This document shows, piece after piece, positions 1 to 8,262 of a stretch of DNA of 59,478 nt (position 1 is the first letter of the stretch; each line of letters opens with the position of its first letter). The notes below the pieces were generated by a model. It was given only the letters and a program-made list of their open reading frames with translations. It did no database searches and was not told the origin of the DNA. This stretch comes from a virus: the IMG/VR virus record IMGVR_UViG_3300031857_000194, positions 1-59,478 of that record. One strand, given 5' to 3'. The translations under genes and the position numbers were made by a program.

Positions 1-2677
1 TGTTGAATGCGTCCGATGTGTCAAGTGTCATTGGCACAGCATTTCCAGCGTCATTGGGCTGGCTCACTGTGCTCCAGAACTGTCCGTAGAATGTGCTGCC
101 GCCGGTGGTGCCTGTGAGCGTGGATCCATTGCCATAGTAATAAGGCGCTGTGACATTGCCCGAGAATACAGGTGACTCGCTCACAGCGAATGCAGCAGTG
201 TCAGTGGTGGCGTTGCCGGTGAGCACTATGTTGTTGCCTGCGGCCAAAGTCAAGGTATCTGTGGCAGAATCTGCCACAAGATTGGTGCCGTTGGCCGCCA
301 CAGTGGGGAATCCTGTGGTCACAACACCGGTCAGTTGTGTGCCGTTGCCCAAGAAGTAGGCAGCAGTGACATTGCCCGAAGCAGTGATGTTGCCCACGCT
401 GAGCGTGTTGGTGACATCGTTGTAAGTGAATTCAGCATCGTCGTCGATTTCTTTGCCTGAGCCAACAAAGGTCACTCGGGTGGGTGTGAGGTTCTGCCCT
501 ACCAAGTTGCCACCTGTGACATTGCCAGTGGCCACAATCGTGGCACCTTGTATCAGTGTGCTAGCTGTGATATTGACTGCTGTGACATTACCTGATGTGG
601 TCAGGCCATTGTTGACCACTGTGCCTGACGAAGTAATCAAGTTGCCACCACGGATGTTGCCCGTGGCCACTACCTGTCCTGCAGTGACAAGATTGCCACC
701 GGTGATGTTGCCAGTGGCCTGGATGGTGCTATTGGATGTTACTGACAAGAATGACACAGAGTTGGCGCCGCCCACGGGTTGGCCAATAGAATATGTGACA
801 TTGCCCGTGGCTGATGATACTGTGACACCTGTTCCGGCTATGGCTGCCGTGACACCTTGGTTGGTCACCGTAATGGTGTCGCCTAATTCTACTTCACTGT
901 TGCCAATTATTCCGATTCCAGCGCCTGCTTGAAATGTCCAATGATCTATTGCCAAAAAGTTGTTGGTTATGCTGCCGTTGCTGAGTGCGTTGGTCACATC
1001 ACTGCTGAACAGTGTGACTATTCCAGTACGGCCATTGAAAGTTTGCACTCCAGATCCGCCCACAGGAACGTCTGCCCACACATTTCCTGAAGTATAGAGA
1101 ACGAAATCGCCTACTGCGAATGTGATGTTGCCCGAGCCCAGATCCTGTGTGCCGGCCACGCCCACGATGTATTCGTCGCCAACATTGCCCACACCGTCGG
1201 CCAAGGTAGGTGAGTTGTTGGCTGCATTCCAGATACCCAGGAAGTTGACACCACCTGCTGGCAGATATATGGGATCGATCTTGGTTGAGGCATTGAGTGG
1301 TACCACTCCAAACGCATTGCCTTTTTGTGTGAGTGGTATGGCTGCCGTGGTCTGGCGTGTGCCGTCACGGAACTCGATGCCCACCATGTTGACTTCCATG
1401 TAACCGGTATCGGCGTTTTCACCTACTTGGATGTTTTCTCCAGAGCCGGCTGTGGTCAGTCGCAGACCATCGGTGGTCATCTGCATATTGCCCACTTGCA
1501 TGGCAGTGACACCATCTACATAGAATACACCGTTGTCCACATGGACTTCGGCATCATTGCCCAGCACCGAGTCTTCAAGGAACAAACTATTGGGACCTAC
1601 CCACACATTGGACCACTTGTTGGTGCTGTTGCCCAGTCCAAAAATATTGTTCACTGCTGGGTTAAGATTTGCGTGTATGGTGGTGGTCAGTGGATCAAAC
1701 TCTGCGGTCAATTCAGTTGCAGTATTGCCCGGAGCCGTGGTCCAAATCTGGATTTTTGACCCTTGTTGCAGGGTAGTCTGATTTTCAGTTGCTACAAAAT
1801 CTATGCGTGTGGTGGATATGTCAGGCCAGGTTCCATCTGTGAGATAAGGTGTGGCCGCAACACGGCTGATAATCTGTCCACCAAGCACGCCTGTGGGTGC
1901 CAACGAAGTGCCATTGTATCTACGGCCAATATAAGCCGAATAGTTGGCCGCACCATCGCTGTAGATGCGACTGGGTATGCTGGGCTGTCCAGTGATGTGC
2001 AACATCACACCATAGTTCTGTGGATCTACTATTGATCCATCGGCTGATCCCACGATCTGGAACGATGCTGCCAGGTTGCTGGTATCGGGCACTAGAGCAC
2101 GTATGCGACCATCGCGATCTACTGCAAAATCTGGTTCTGCATTTAGATCGGAGCTGTGTATGTGAAATCCACCCAATACATTGAGATTGGCATTGCCGCC
2201 AACGGTGGCATAGGTTATGTCACGACCAGCCACTGTGCCAGACATGGTCTGATCTGAGATGGTAAAGTTGCCGAGATTGGCCACCCCAGTGACAGAGATG
2301 TTGCTGAATGATGTGTTGCCTGCGAATGGAGTGTTGCCAAAGATCGAAACACCGTTGGCATACAAATAGTTGTTGGTCAATATGTTGCCGGCTGCTAGAT
2401 TGCCTGTTAAGGTGGCCACTGAGCCATTGAAGGTAAAGTCTGCGCTGCCACCAAATGTTCCAGCATTGTTAAACTGCACTTGTGTGTTGGATCCACCGGG
2501 AACTCCATTGCCACCACCGCCTCCGGTGCCAACCAAGATACCACCAGCAGTATTGCCATCGCTGTAGTAAAATCCGTTGCGATCTGGATCCCACCAGATG
2601 CGACCCTGTTGCCCTACATAGGTATTGCCCTGTGCGTTGTTATCTCTACTGGTGAATAAGTTTTGAATGTAGCTCAT
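1..2677 (-). CDS. Long tail-fibre/virion protein with GNxTA repeats (3' end beyond window)
   Basis: The reading frame is open from an ATG at 2677 to the window edge, about 892 codons, so the C-terminus is missing. The N-terminus (MSYIQNLFTSRDNNAQGNTY) is followed by a WWDPDRNGFYYSDG motif and a Gly-rich linker. Many short repeats of the form GNITASGNVTAAYFLGNG and SGNVTAPYYYGNGSTLTG follow; these are typical of beta-structured fibre shafts in large aquatic myoviruses. A shine-Dalgarno AAGGTG lies 6 nt upstream and overlaps the stop codon of the upstream gene, which argues for translational coupling. The same repeat type is seen in the protein at 55652-57637, so the two are probably paralogous fibre proteins. 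Function as fibre or neck-whisker-like protein is inferred from repeats only. Confidence 0.8.
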   Translation of the reverse strand, partial: MSYIQNLFTSRDNNAQGNTYVGQQGRIWWDPDRNGFYYSDGNTAGGILVGTGGGGGNGVPGGSNTQVQFNNAGTFGGSADFTFNGSVATLTGNLAAGNILTNNYLYANGVSIFGNTPFAGNTSFSNISVTGVANLGNFTISDQTMSGTVAGRDITYATVGGNANLNVLGGFHIHSSDLNAEPDFAVDRDGRIRALVPDTSNLAASFQIVGSADGSIVDPQNYGVMLHITGQPSIPSRIYSDGAANYSAYIGRRYNGTSLAPTGVLGGQIISRVAATPYLTDGTWPDISTTRIDFVATENQTTLQQGSKIQIWTTAPGNTATELTAEFDPLTTTIHANLNPAVNNIFGLGNSTNKWSNVWVGPNSLFLEDSVLGNDAEVHVDNGVFYVDGVTAMQVGNMQMTTDGLRLTTAGSGENIQVGENADTGYMEVNMVGIEFRDGTRQTTAAIPLTQKGNAFGVVPLNASTKIDPIYLPAGGVNFLGIWNAANNSPTLADGVGNVGDEYIVGVAGTQDLGSGNITFAVGDFVLYTSGNVWADVPVGGSGVQTFNGRTGIVTLFSSDVTNALSNGSITNNFLAIDHWTFQAGAGIGIIGNSEVELGDTITVTNQGVTAAIAGTGVTVSSATGNVTYSIGQPVGGANSVSFLSVTSNSTIQATGNITGGNLVTAGQVVATGNIRGGNLITSSGTVVNNGLTTSGNVTAVNITASTLIQGATIVATGNVTGGNLVGQNLTPTRVTFVGSGKEIDDDAEFTYNDVTNTLSVGNITASGNVTAAYFLGNGTQLTGVVTTGFPTVAANGTNLVADSATDTLTLAAGNNIVLTGNATTDTAAFAVSESPVFSGNVTAPYYYGNGSTLTGTTGGSTFYGQFWSTVSQPNDAGNAVPMTLDTSDAFN

Positions 2678-2687
2678 GTGCTACACC

Positions 2688-3089
2688 TTAGTCATCTAAC
2701 GGTTCGTCGTTGCTGAGTTCTTGTATGGCAGCCACGGGAATGCCACTGAGTTTTTTTATACGATCAATGATGTCAGGATTCTGTGTCAAATCGCCTTGTG
2801 CTTCTTCGGCTTGTTCTGCTTCCTCGGGAGTTCCGTCATCATAGACATTTTCCACACCCACGGCTTTTTTCAACAGTTCTTGCTTTTGCTGCAAGGGAGG
2901 CAAAAAGAGATCATCGGGACTTTTTTCATTGCCACTGGCAGTGGTATCAGCAGAGTCGTCATCGCTGACTGCCACTTGTATTTCAGCATTGATCAAGCCA
3001 GCGGGATTTTGTATGCGAGGATCGGGCGATCCGCCTTCGGGGTGATCTAGGTTATTGGCTAATACCCGTAAAATGTCTGCTATTTTCAT
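2688..3089 (-). CDS. Acidic hypothetical protein, probable virion component
   Basis: This 133-residue protein begins MKIADILRVLANNLD and is strongly acidic (EEAEQAEEAQGD, SDDDSADTT), with a helical C-terminal segment around DIIDRIKKLSGIPVAAIQEL. No enzyme motif is visible. A T4-late-like box (CATAAATA, 3108-3115) precedes it by 18 bp and an AAGG ribosome site is present, which suggests late expression with the structural genes. I do not recognise the family with certainty; acidic low-complexity proteins in this position could be scaffold or internal head proteins. Confidence 0.7.
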   Translation of the reverse strand: MKIADILRVLANNLDHPEGGSPDPRIQNPAGLINAEIQVAVSDDDSADTTASGNEKSPDDLFLPPLQQKQELLKKAVGVENVYDDGTPEEAEQAEEAQGDLTQNPDIIDRIKKLSGIPVAAIQELSNDEPLDD

Positions 3090-3107
3090 CTTTGTGCCTT
3101 GTACTTG

Positions 3108-3115
3108 TATTTATG
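3108..3115 (-). promoter_or_regulatory. T4-late-like box CATAAATA
   Basis: 18 bp before the start of the acidic gene at 3089; matches the T4 late consensus TATAAATA in 7 of 8 positions. Confidence 0.5.
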
Positions 3116-3118
3116 TGT

Positions 3119-4000
3119 TCAACGGTTCCTGTGTTTGGGCTGCCGTTGATAGGATTTGGGATTCTTGTGTGTGCCCGATCCCCGGGCCACCCGTTGTGCG
3201 GCTCGTGCCACGGGATTGCGCGGTGCAGGGGTGGATTTCTTGGGTGCTTCCAGCACACGATAACTTTTCTTCTCTGACCGATCCAACATCTTCATGGCCG
3301 AGTTGATGTCGTTGTCTAGAGCAGCGATTTCCAGTGCGCGGAAGTTGTCCCGGCCAATGTTGGTGCCGGGCGTGACACGCACAAAGTTGTACAAAGTGTC
3401 AATCCACATTTTGGCAGCACGGCTGTTCCTGCCGCCTAGATTCAGCAAGGGTCTGATGGTCTTGGATATGAGATCTGTTAGTGATGTGGCTTGCACATTG
3501 GGGAAAACTTTTTTCAAGCCATCATAGATCTGATCCCCATCGGTGGCTTCATACACTTCTTCTATGTACTCGTCGATCACACGATGATTGGCAGTGTCTT
3601 CGCTGGTCTGCTCTACACCAAAGTTCTTGTCGAATCTCGCGCCCGGTGAAATGGGATTTTTCATCTGTGTGTAGAAAGGTTCTAGATCTGGACCCACTGA
3701 ATCTTCGGGACCTTCGGTGGGTGTGCCTGTGTAGTTCTGTGTGGGGTAATCTCTAGGTTGGTTGAGTAAATCTCTTAATGGACCTTCTTTGTTGTTGTAT
3801 TCTTCCCAGTCGTAGCTGGTGTCTATGCCCTGCAAGGATTCTTCGCTTACCTGCTGTTCGCGGAACTGAGCATTGGGGCCGGCTAGATTGCCTGCTTGCG
3901 GGTTGCCTGCCACATCCACGGGATCAGGATCCATGAGCTGTACCACATCTCGGGGAAGGCTGTGTCCTGCGCGATATTCAAACAAGTCGTTGATGATCAT
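3119..4000 (-). CDS. Hypothetical protein with possible capsid-targeting leader
   Basis: 293 residues. The start MIINDLFEYRAG loosely resembles the leader shared by several genes here (hydrophobic pair then E near residue 8). The middle part carries PQNYTGTPTEGPEDSVGPDLEPFYTQ-like Pro/Gly/acidic stretches, then a helical region (residues about 130-230, IDEYIEEVYEATDGDQIYDGLKKVFP...), and the tail is very basic (ARNPVARAAQRVARG..., KHRNR), as expected for a protein that contacts DNA. The ATG overlaps the stop of the upstream gene as ATGA. No catalytic motif is visible. Probably a virion or internal head protein; function unknown. Confidence 0.7.
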   Translation of the reverse strand: MIINDLFEYRAGHSLPRDVVQLMDPDPVDVAGNPQAGNLAGPNAQFREQQVSEESLQGIDTSYDWEEYNNKEGPLRDLLNQPRDYPTQNYTGTPTEGPEDSVGPDLEPFYTQMKNPISPGARFDKNFGVEQTSEDTANHRVIDEYIEEVYEATDGDQIYDGLKKVFPNVQATSLTDLISKTIRPLLNLGGRNSRAAKMWIDTLYNFVRVTPGTNIGRDNFRALEIAALDNDINSAMKMLDRSEKKSYRVLEAPKKSTPAPRNPVARAAQRVARGSGTHKNPKSYQRQPKHRNR

Positions 4001-4737
4001 CGCTCTTCCATGTAGTCTTGCGCCACAGGCGTAGCGTTTTGCTCCATCATCTGCTCATGCACTTGTTCGATGGCTCTTTTGGCATCTGCTAGGCTGGCGA
4101 ATCCTGTGCCTATTTCTTTTTCATCTACTTTGACCACAAAGCCATCTGTCATGTTGCCACAGATGTCGGCTGTTTTTTCACCGTTGGGTCCAATTGTCAC
4201 CCTATCCACGGGTTTCAATGAGTCTCCACCGCGATTGCTGTCTTTGTTTTTTAAATCGGTGTCAGTCTTCTTTTCTTTTGACACTGTGTCTAAAAAGTCT
4301 TTGAGATCTCGAGCAGAGCCTTTGACCACTATGTCTTCACCTATGGCTGATTCTGCCATTGAGGATTCCGTTTTCTTACGACCTGCACAGTGTGCCTTTT
4401 GACTGAATCCCCGTGGATTGCTGCAGTTGATGGACTTCTTGTATTTCTCACTCCATTTTTCTGTCACAGGTTCTAGAGTTTTTTTCTTATCTAGTTCTTG
4501 AAATAATGTTTCAACCTGCTGATCTAATTCTGCGGCATGATCCTGTTCTATCTGCGACATCTTTCTGGCCAGAGCGGTATCTTCAGCAGAGTCGCCTACC
4601 AACTTGCTGGGGATTTTGCTGGCAGGATCTGTACCGCGCAGGTATCCTACGAACTTGGGGCCGGCACCTTGATTGAGATCACCCTCGGCGATGCGCTGCA
4701 GTCGGGCGGCTATGTCGTAGATGTCCTGATTGCTCAT
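3997..4737 (-). CDS. Hypothetical virion-type protein with a CSNPxGFSxxxxCxGRKK motif
   Basis: 246 residues. It starts MSNQDIYDIAARLQRIAEGD; residues 95-122 contain the two-cysteine basic module with C105 and C117 (INCSNPRGFSQKAHCAGRKK), a module I have seen repeatedly in T4-like phages of aquatic bacteria but whose function is unknown. It could bind metal or DNA. The C-terminal part (about 180-230) holds a small alpha/beta stretch (DGFVVKVDEKEIGTGFASLA followed by a helix DAKRAIEQVHEQM). The start overlaps the stop of the dps-like gene as ATGA, and its stop overlaps the next start the same way, so all three are translationally coupled. Confidence 0.72.
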   Translation of the reverse strand: MSNQDIYDIAARLQRIAEGDLNQGAGPKFVGYLRGTDPASKIPSKLVGDSAEDTALARKMSQIEQDHAAELDQQVETLFQELDKKKTLEPVTEKWSEKYKKSINCSNPRGFSQKAHCAGRKKTESSMAESAIGEDIVVKGSARDLKDFLDTVSKEKKTDTDLKNKDSNRGGDSLKPVDRVTIGPNGEKTADICGNMTDGFVVKVDEKEIGTGFASLADAKRAIEQVHEQMMEQNATPVAQDYMEER

Positions 4738-5174
4738 GCACGAGCTTTCTTGAGAAAGCTACGCAGCATCCAATTGTGCTTGCCGTGTGCGTCCTGGCGC
4801 TCGGCCAAGAAGTTTAGTATGCCTTCTTGATTTTCTGCCTTTGCACTGGCTATGGCTGTGCCGATCAAGGCCAAGAGTTTTTCATTGTCAGTTTTTAGTT
4901 CTTCAAACATGAGTTCTGCTCTGGGAATCTTAGTTTGATCTTGGATAACACTTAGTTCTTGATAACGCATGAGTGATCCTGGTGCGTAGACATCCAACAC
5001 ACGGATATATTCGGCTGCGAGATCAGTGGATTCAAAAACTTCTGTGGCTAGTTTATCAAAGAACTTGTGATACTGACTAAAGTCAGGACCTTCAACATTC
5101 CAATGGAAGTTCTTGGCCTTGAGGTAAAAAGCAAAACTACTAGCTAGTAGTTGTTTGAGATCGTCGGCTAACAT
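4734..5174 (-). CDS. dps: Dps-family ferritin (DNA-protection protein during starvation)
   Basis: 146 residues starting MLADDLKQLLASSFAFYLKA. The Dps inter-subunit ferroxidase ligands are all present at the canonical spacing: H24 (KNFHWNV), H36 (QYHKFFD), D51 and E55 (STDLAAEY), i.e. gaps of 12, 15 and 4 residues as in bacterial Dps. Length is close to the family norm and the protein is one four-helix domain. Dps proteins form 12-mers that oxidise and store iron, limit peroxide damage and often coat DNA; there is a lysine-rich C-terminus (RSFLKKARA) but no long basic N-tail. The ATG chosen overlaps the stop of the upstream leader-bearing gene; longer in-frame starts would run deep into that gene. 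Presence in a virion-protein cluster suggests a late or packaged role rather than a scattered metabolic gene. Confidence 0.9.
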   Translation of the reverse strand: MLADDLKQLLASSFAFYLKAKNFHWNVEGPDFSQYHKFFDKLATEVFESTDLAAEYIRVLDVYAPGSLMRYQELSVIQDQTKIPRAELMFEELKTDNEKLLALIGTAIASAKAENQEGILNFLAERQDAHGKHNWMLRSFLKKARA

Positions 5175-5587
5175 TTGGTATCTTTCTTGGATTCTTGCAT
5201 GGGCTGTATGCCCTGTTCGTGCTGGCTCAGTATGTAGTCCCAAACTGACACCAGATTCATTTTTGCTCCGGCGATTTTTTCCTGCACCCATTCTGGCAAG
5301 TTTTCACCGTCGGCTATGGCATCGTGCAGCCCTTTGACTGCTCTCAGCATGGTATGCAAGTTGCTCTTGGCCATGCCTGACTCGTCGTCATACTCGCCAT
5401 CGTAGTTTTCTTTGATGTTGCGTGGGGTCTTCCGGGCTTTTTTGGGTCTGCTGTTGGCATACTCACGTTTTTCGCCGTAGACGCCTTGACCTATGGGGCC
5501 GCGGCGCTGTGTAGCGCCCAGGGGCATGGCAACTGTGGCAATACCGCCTGCAACGGTGGATTCTTGTATGATTTCTTGTAGTCGCAT
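5168..5587 (-). CDS. Hypothetical protein with capsid-targeting-like leader (MRLQEIIQE|S)
   Basis: 139 residues. The first residues MRLQEIIQES match the leader shared by several genes of the window and resemble the T4 capsid-targeting sequence, with predicted cleavage after E9. The body has a basic segment (SRPKKARKTPRNIKENYDG) and then a helical domain (SNLHTMLRAVKGLHDAIADG, LPEWVQEKIAGAKMNLVSVW). The latter type of short domain (WVQxKIxxAxxxxxxVxDY) is common in T4-like phages, function unknown. A CATAAATA late box (5596-5603) ends 8 bp before the ATG. The stop overlaps the dps start. Confidence 0.72.
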   Translation of the reverse strand: MRLQEIIQESTVAGGIATVAMPLGATQRRGPIGQGVYGEKREYANSRPKKARKTPRNIKENYDGEYDDESGMAKSNLHTMLRAVKGLHDAIADGENLPEWVQEKIAGAKMNLVSVWDYILSQHEQGIQPMQESKKDTKC

Positions 5588-5595
5588 GATAAGTG

Positions 5596-5603
5596 TATTT
5601 ATG
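5596..5603 (-). promoter_or_regulatory. T4-late-like box CATAAATA
   Basis: 8 bp before the leader-bearing gene that starts at 5587; the predicted transcript would begin close to the ATG. Confidence 0.5.
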
Positions 5604-5608
5604 GAAAA

Positions 5609-7318
5609 TTAGGCTGTGTAAGTGCTGGAACTAGTGAATGTATGTATAGTATATCCACCAGCAGAAGTTACTGTGCCGCCTGAGCCACGCTGTACTCCAA
5701 GGTATCTAACGATCACAATGCCAGAACCACCTGCACCGCCTGTGCCTGTTCCACTACCAGCACCTCCACCACCACCACCGGTATTTGCTGTTCCATTAGT
5801 TGCGCTATTGGTTAATGATCCAGCACCTCCGCCACCAGAGCCGCCTGTTCCAGCAGTTCCGCTTCCTACGCCGCCTCCACCACCTCCTGCATAGGTAATA
5901 GAAGTTCCAGAAATTGATGACGCAGTTCCGTTTCCACCATTTCCTCCCGTTGTGCTACCCCCATTTGCACCTACTTGCGATGCGCCGCCGCCACCGCCAG
6001 CTCCATATCCCGGAGCGTCATTGGGGGCCGAAGCACCATTTCCACCATTACTACCTTGGCTTGGAGATGTAGGCGGGGTATTTCCAGCGCCACCGGCACC
6101 ACCGGGCCAATGACCACCGCCGCCAGAACCACCAGGGCCACCAGACTGTGGAGAAGGAGAATTGCCTCTCCCAAACCCCCCGCCTGCTGAGGTAATCGTA
6201 GAAAATACTGAGTTTCCACCGTTGGTTCCACTACCAGCCGATGAGCTTGTACCACCTGCTCCAACCGTAACCGTATAAGAGGTTCCCGCAGTTACAGATA
6301 AGCCTGTGCCTGTTCTAAATCCACCGGCTCCACCGCCAGCGCCACGCTCACCTAAACCTGTTCCACCACCTCCACCGCCACCTGCTACCACTAGATATTC
6401 CACTACGTAGTCAGTAGAGGTGCTGTTGTATGTGCCTGATGAAGTAAATGTGTGTATGGTATTGCCACCACTGTAAGTTACATTACCACCTGAGCCGCGC
6501 TGTGCGCCTGGATAGGAGATGATCACTATACCTGATGCACCTGTGCCGCCAACACCATAACTAGAGGCTGAGCCATCCCAGCCACCTCCACCTCCTCCAC
6601 CGCCAGTGTTGACTGTGCCTGCTGAACCAGCACCACCAGAACCAAAACCTCCATTACCGCCGCCACCAGAACCACCTGTCCCCCCAGCAGGTATACCACC
6701 TCCACCACCTCCACCCGCATAAGTCATAGAAGAACCAGAAATAGAAGATGCTGTTCCTGCGCCACCATTGGCACCAAGATTACTAGCCGCAGCACTGCTC
6801 CCTACAGTATCAGCTCCACCTCCGCCACCGCCGGCACCAGTACTTGCAGTGGTTCCAGGTCTTGAACTTCCTCCATTGTTGCCCTGCGATGGGCTAGTCG
6901 GTGGAGTATTGCCTAGACCGCCGGTTACTGCATTTCTTCCTCCAGAACCACCACCTGAACCACCGTTGTTTCCTGCGATTGCTAGAGTTGTATTTCCTCT
7001 GCCTCCACCACCGCCTCCTGATGAAGTAACTGTACTCAGCGTTGAGGCTGAACCATTTGAACCCTGTGCTGGTGCAGTGGTCCAGTCCGAGGGATTTGAT
7101 CCACCTGCTCCCCCGGCACCTACGGTAACAGTATAATTTGTGCTGGTGGCCAGTGATAAACCAGTACCTGTTCTAAATCCCCCAGCACCACCGCCACCGC
7201 CTGAAAATGATCCACCACCGCCACCGCCACCCGCTACCACGAGATAGGAAACATTGTAACTGGCTTCTGGGCTATAAATTCTAGCGCCTCTCAGCGTGGT
7301 ATGTGATATAATGGCCAT
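5609..7318 (-). CDS. Glycine-rich adhesin / tail-fibre tip protein, two tandem units
   Basis: 569 residues, mostly Gly, Ser, Thr and Asn. Two tandem copies of about 270 residues each begin with YLVVAGGGGGGG and end with a GGIVIISYPGAQRGSGG / GSGIVIVRYLGVQRGSGG segment plus TIHTFTSSGTY. Such glycine-rich phage proteins form polyglycine-type lattices and serve as receptor-binding tips. The N-terminus MAIISHTTLRGARIY resembles the short start of other adhesins here (xIxxTxIRGxxI). It is separated by 4 bp from the next, related gene. The Pro-rich open frames on the opposite strand are shadows of the repeats. Confidence 0.82.
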   Translation of the reverse strand: MAIISHTTLRGARIYSPEASYNVSYLVVAGGGGGGGSFSGGGGGAGGFRTGTGLSLATSTNYTVTVGAGGAGGSNPSDWTTAPAQGSNGSASTLSTVTSSGGGGGGRGNTTLAIAGNNGGSGGGSGGRNAVTGGLGNTPPTSPSQGNNGGSSRPGTTASTGAGGGGGGADTVGSSAAASNLGANGGAGTASSISGSSMTYAGGGGGGGIPAGGTGGSGGGGNGGFGSGGAGSAGTVNTGGGGGGGGWDGSASSYGVGGTGASGIVIISYPGAQRGSGGNVTYSGGNTIHTFTSSGTYNSTSTDYVVEYLVVAGGGGGGGTGLGERGAGGGAGGFRTGTGLSVTAGTSYTVTVGAGGTSSSAGSGTNGGNSVFSTITSAGGGFGRGNSPSPQSGGPGGSGGGGHWPGGAGGAGNTPPTSPSQGSNGGNGASAPNDAPGYGAGGGGGASQVGANGGSTTGGNGGNGTASSISGTSITYAGGGGGGVGSGTAGTGGSGGGGAGSLTNSATNGTANTGGGGGGAGSGTGTGGAGGSGIVIVRYLGVQRGSGGTVTSAGGYTIHTFTSSSTYTA

Positions 7319-7322
7319 GATA

Positions 7323-8231
7323 TCAATTATTAAAAGTTATGCTGCCTGATGAATTAAAAGTATATTGACGATAACCGCCGGCTACAACAATGGTAGGTGA
7401 TCCAGTGGTGGTGGCTGCTGAATAACTGTCGGGATAGCGTATCATGACCAAGCCTGATCCCCCAGCGCCACCGCTGCCTGCACCACTGCCGGTGCCACCT
7501 CCACCTCCACCACCGCCGGTATTGGCAGTGCCTGCTGTGCCGTTGCTGCCCTGCCGGCCTCCGTCGCCTTGTCCACCTGAGCCGCTGCCGAGACAGCCGT
7601 TGTATTCTCCACCTCCACCACCGCCGGCTCTGGGAGTATCGTCCCATCCTACTGTACGATTACCTCCAGGACCGGCCTGTGTGGGACAGGTAGGGGTGGG
7701 AGCATTGGTCACGCCTGCTGTACCTACACCAGCGGAACCTCCGCCACCGCCTGAAGCATAGCCTGTGCCGGGACTGTTGTTGGTACCTGTGCCACCTGCA
7801 TAGCCCTGCACAGGACTGGTGGGAGGCGCATTGCCTGATCCCCCAGCATTGGTAGTGGGAAATGTAGCGCCTTGTGCGCTGGCTCCGCCACCGGAACCTC
7901 CGGGCAAGCCTTCTCTGAATCCAGCACCTGAACTGCCGCCACCGCCACCACCTGTGGATTCTACCAGTGCGCCAAATGTTGTGGGGCTGCCGCTGTTTCT
8001 TGATGTTGTACCGCTGGTGGCTGAACCACCTGCACCCAAAGTAATGGTATAAGCAGTGCCTGTGCTGATAGTAGCATTGCCGGTGCGATATCCACCTGCG
8101 CCTCCGCCACCTCCGCCGTTGTAGCCACCTGCGCCGCCGCCGGCTATGACAATGTACTGTACAGCAAATTGCTGGGATTCATCTTGGCCCACTACCCTGA
8201 CATTGGTTATTTTTGTGTTGATTATTCGCAT
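7323..8231 (-). CDS. Glycine-rich adhesin, single unit
   Basis: 302 residues, one copy of the same glycine-rich unit as its downstream neighbour: YIVIAGGGAGGYNGGGGGGA near residue 27, PPTSPVQGYAGG in the middle, and GGSGLVMIRYPDSYSAATTT followed by QYTFNSSGSITF at the end. The N-terminus MRIINTKITNVRVVG again fits the short plug-like start shared by the adhesins. A TTAAATA late-type box is at 8238-8244. Function inferred as receptor-binding or fibre decoration. Confidence 0.8.
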   Translation of the reverse strand: MRIINTKITNVRVVGQDESQQFAVQYIVIAGGGAGGYNGGGGGGAGGYRTGNATISTGTAYTITLGAGGSATSGTTSRNSGSPTTFGALVESTGGGGGGSSGAGFREGLPGGSGGGASAQGATFPTTNAGGSGNAPPTSPVQGYAGGTGTNNSPGTGYASGGGGGSAGVGTAGVTNAPTPTCPTQAGPGGNRTVGWDDTPRAGGGGGGEYNGCLGSGSGGQGDGGRQGSNGTAGTANTGGGGGGGGTGSGAGSGGAGGSGLVMIRYPDSYSAATTTGSPTIVVAGGYRQYTFNSSGSITFNN

Positions 8232-8237
8232 AATGTG

Positions 8238-8244
8238 TATTTAA
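8238..8244 (-). promoter_or_regulatory. Late-like box TTAAATA
   Basis: Six bases before the start of the glycine-rich gene at 8231, within the short gap to the giant adhesin. Confidence 0.4.
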
Positions 8245-8262
8245 CTGATTTCTGGCCAAGTT

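Noticed and set aside
5622-7136. Long proline-rich frames on the plus strand opposite the glycine-rich genes
   Set aside because: They are mirror frames of Gly codon runs (GGN read as NCC), lack ribosome sites and change with each repeat; the same holds near 7444-8052, 55026-55316 and 58179-58760.
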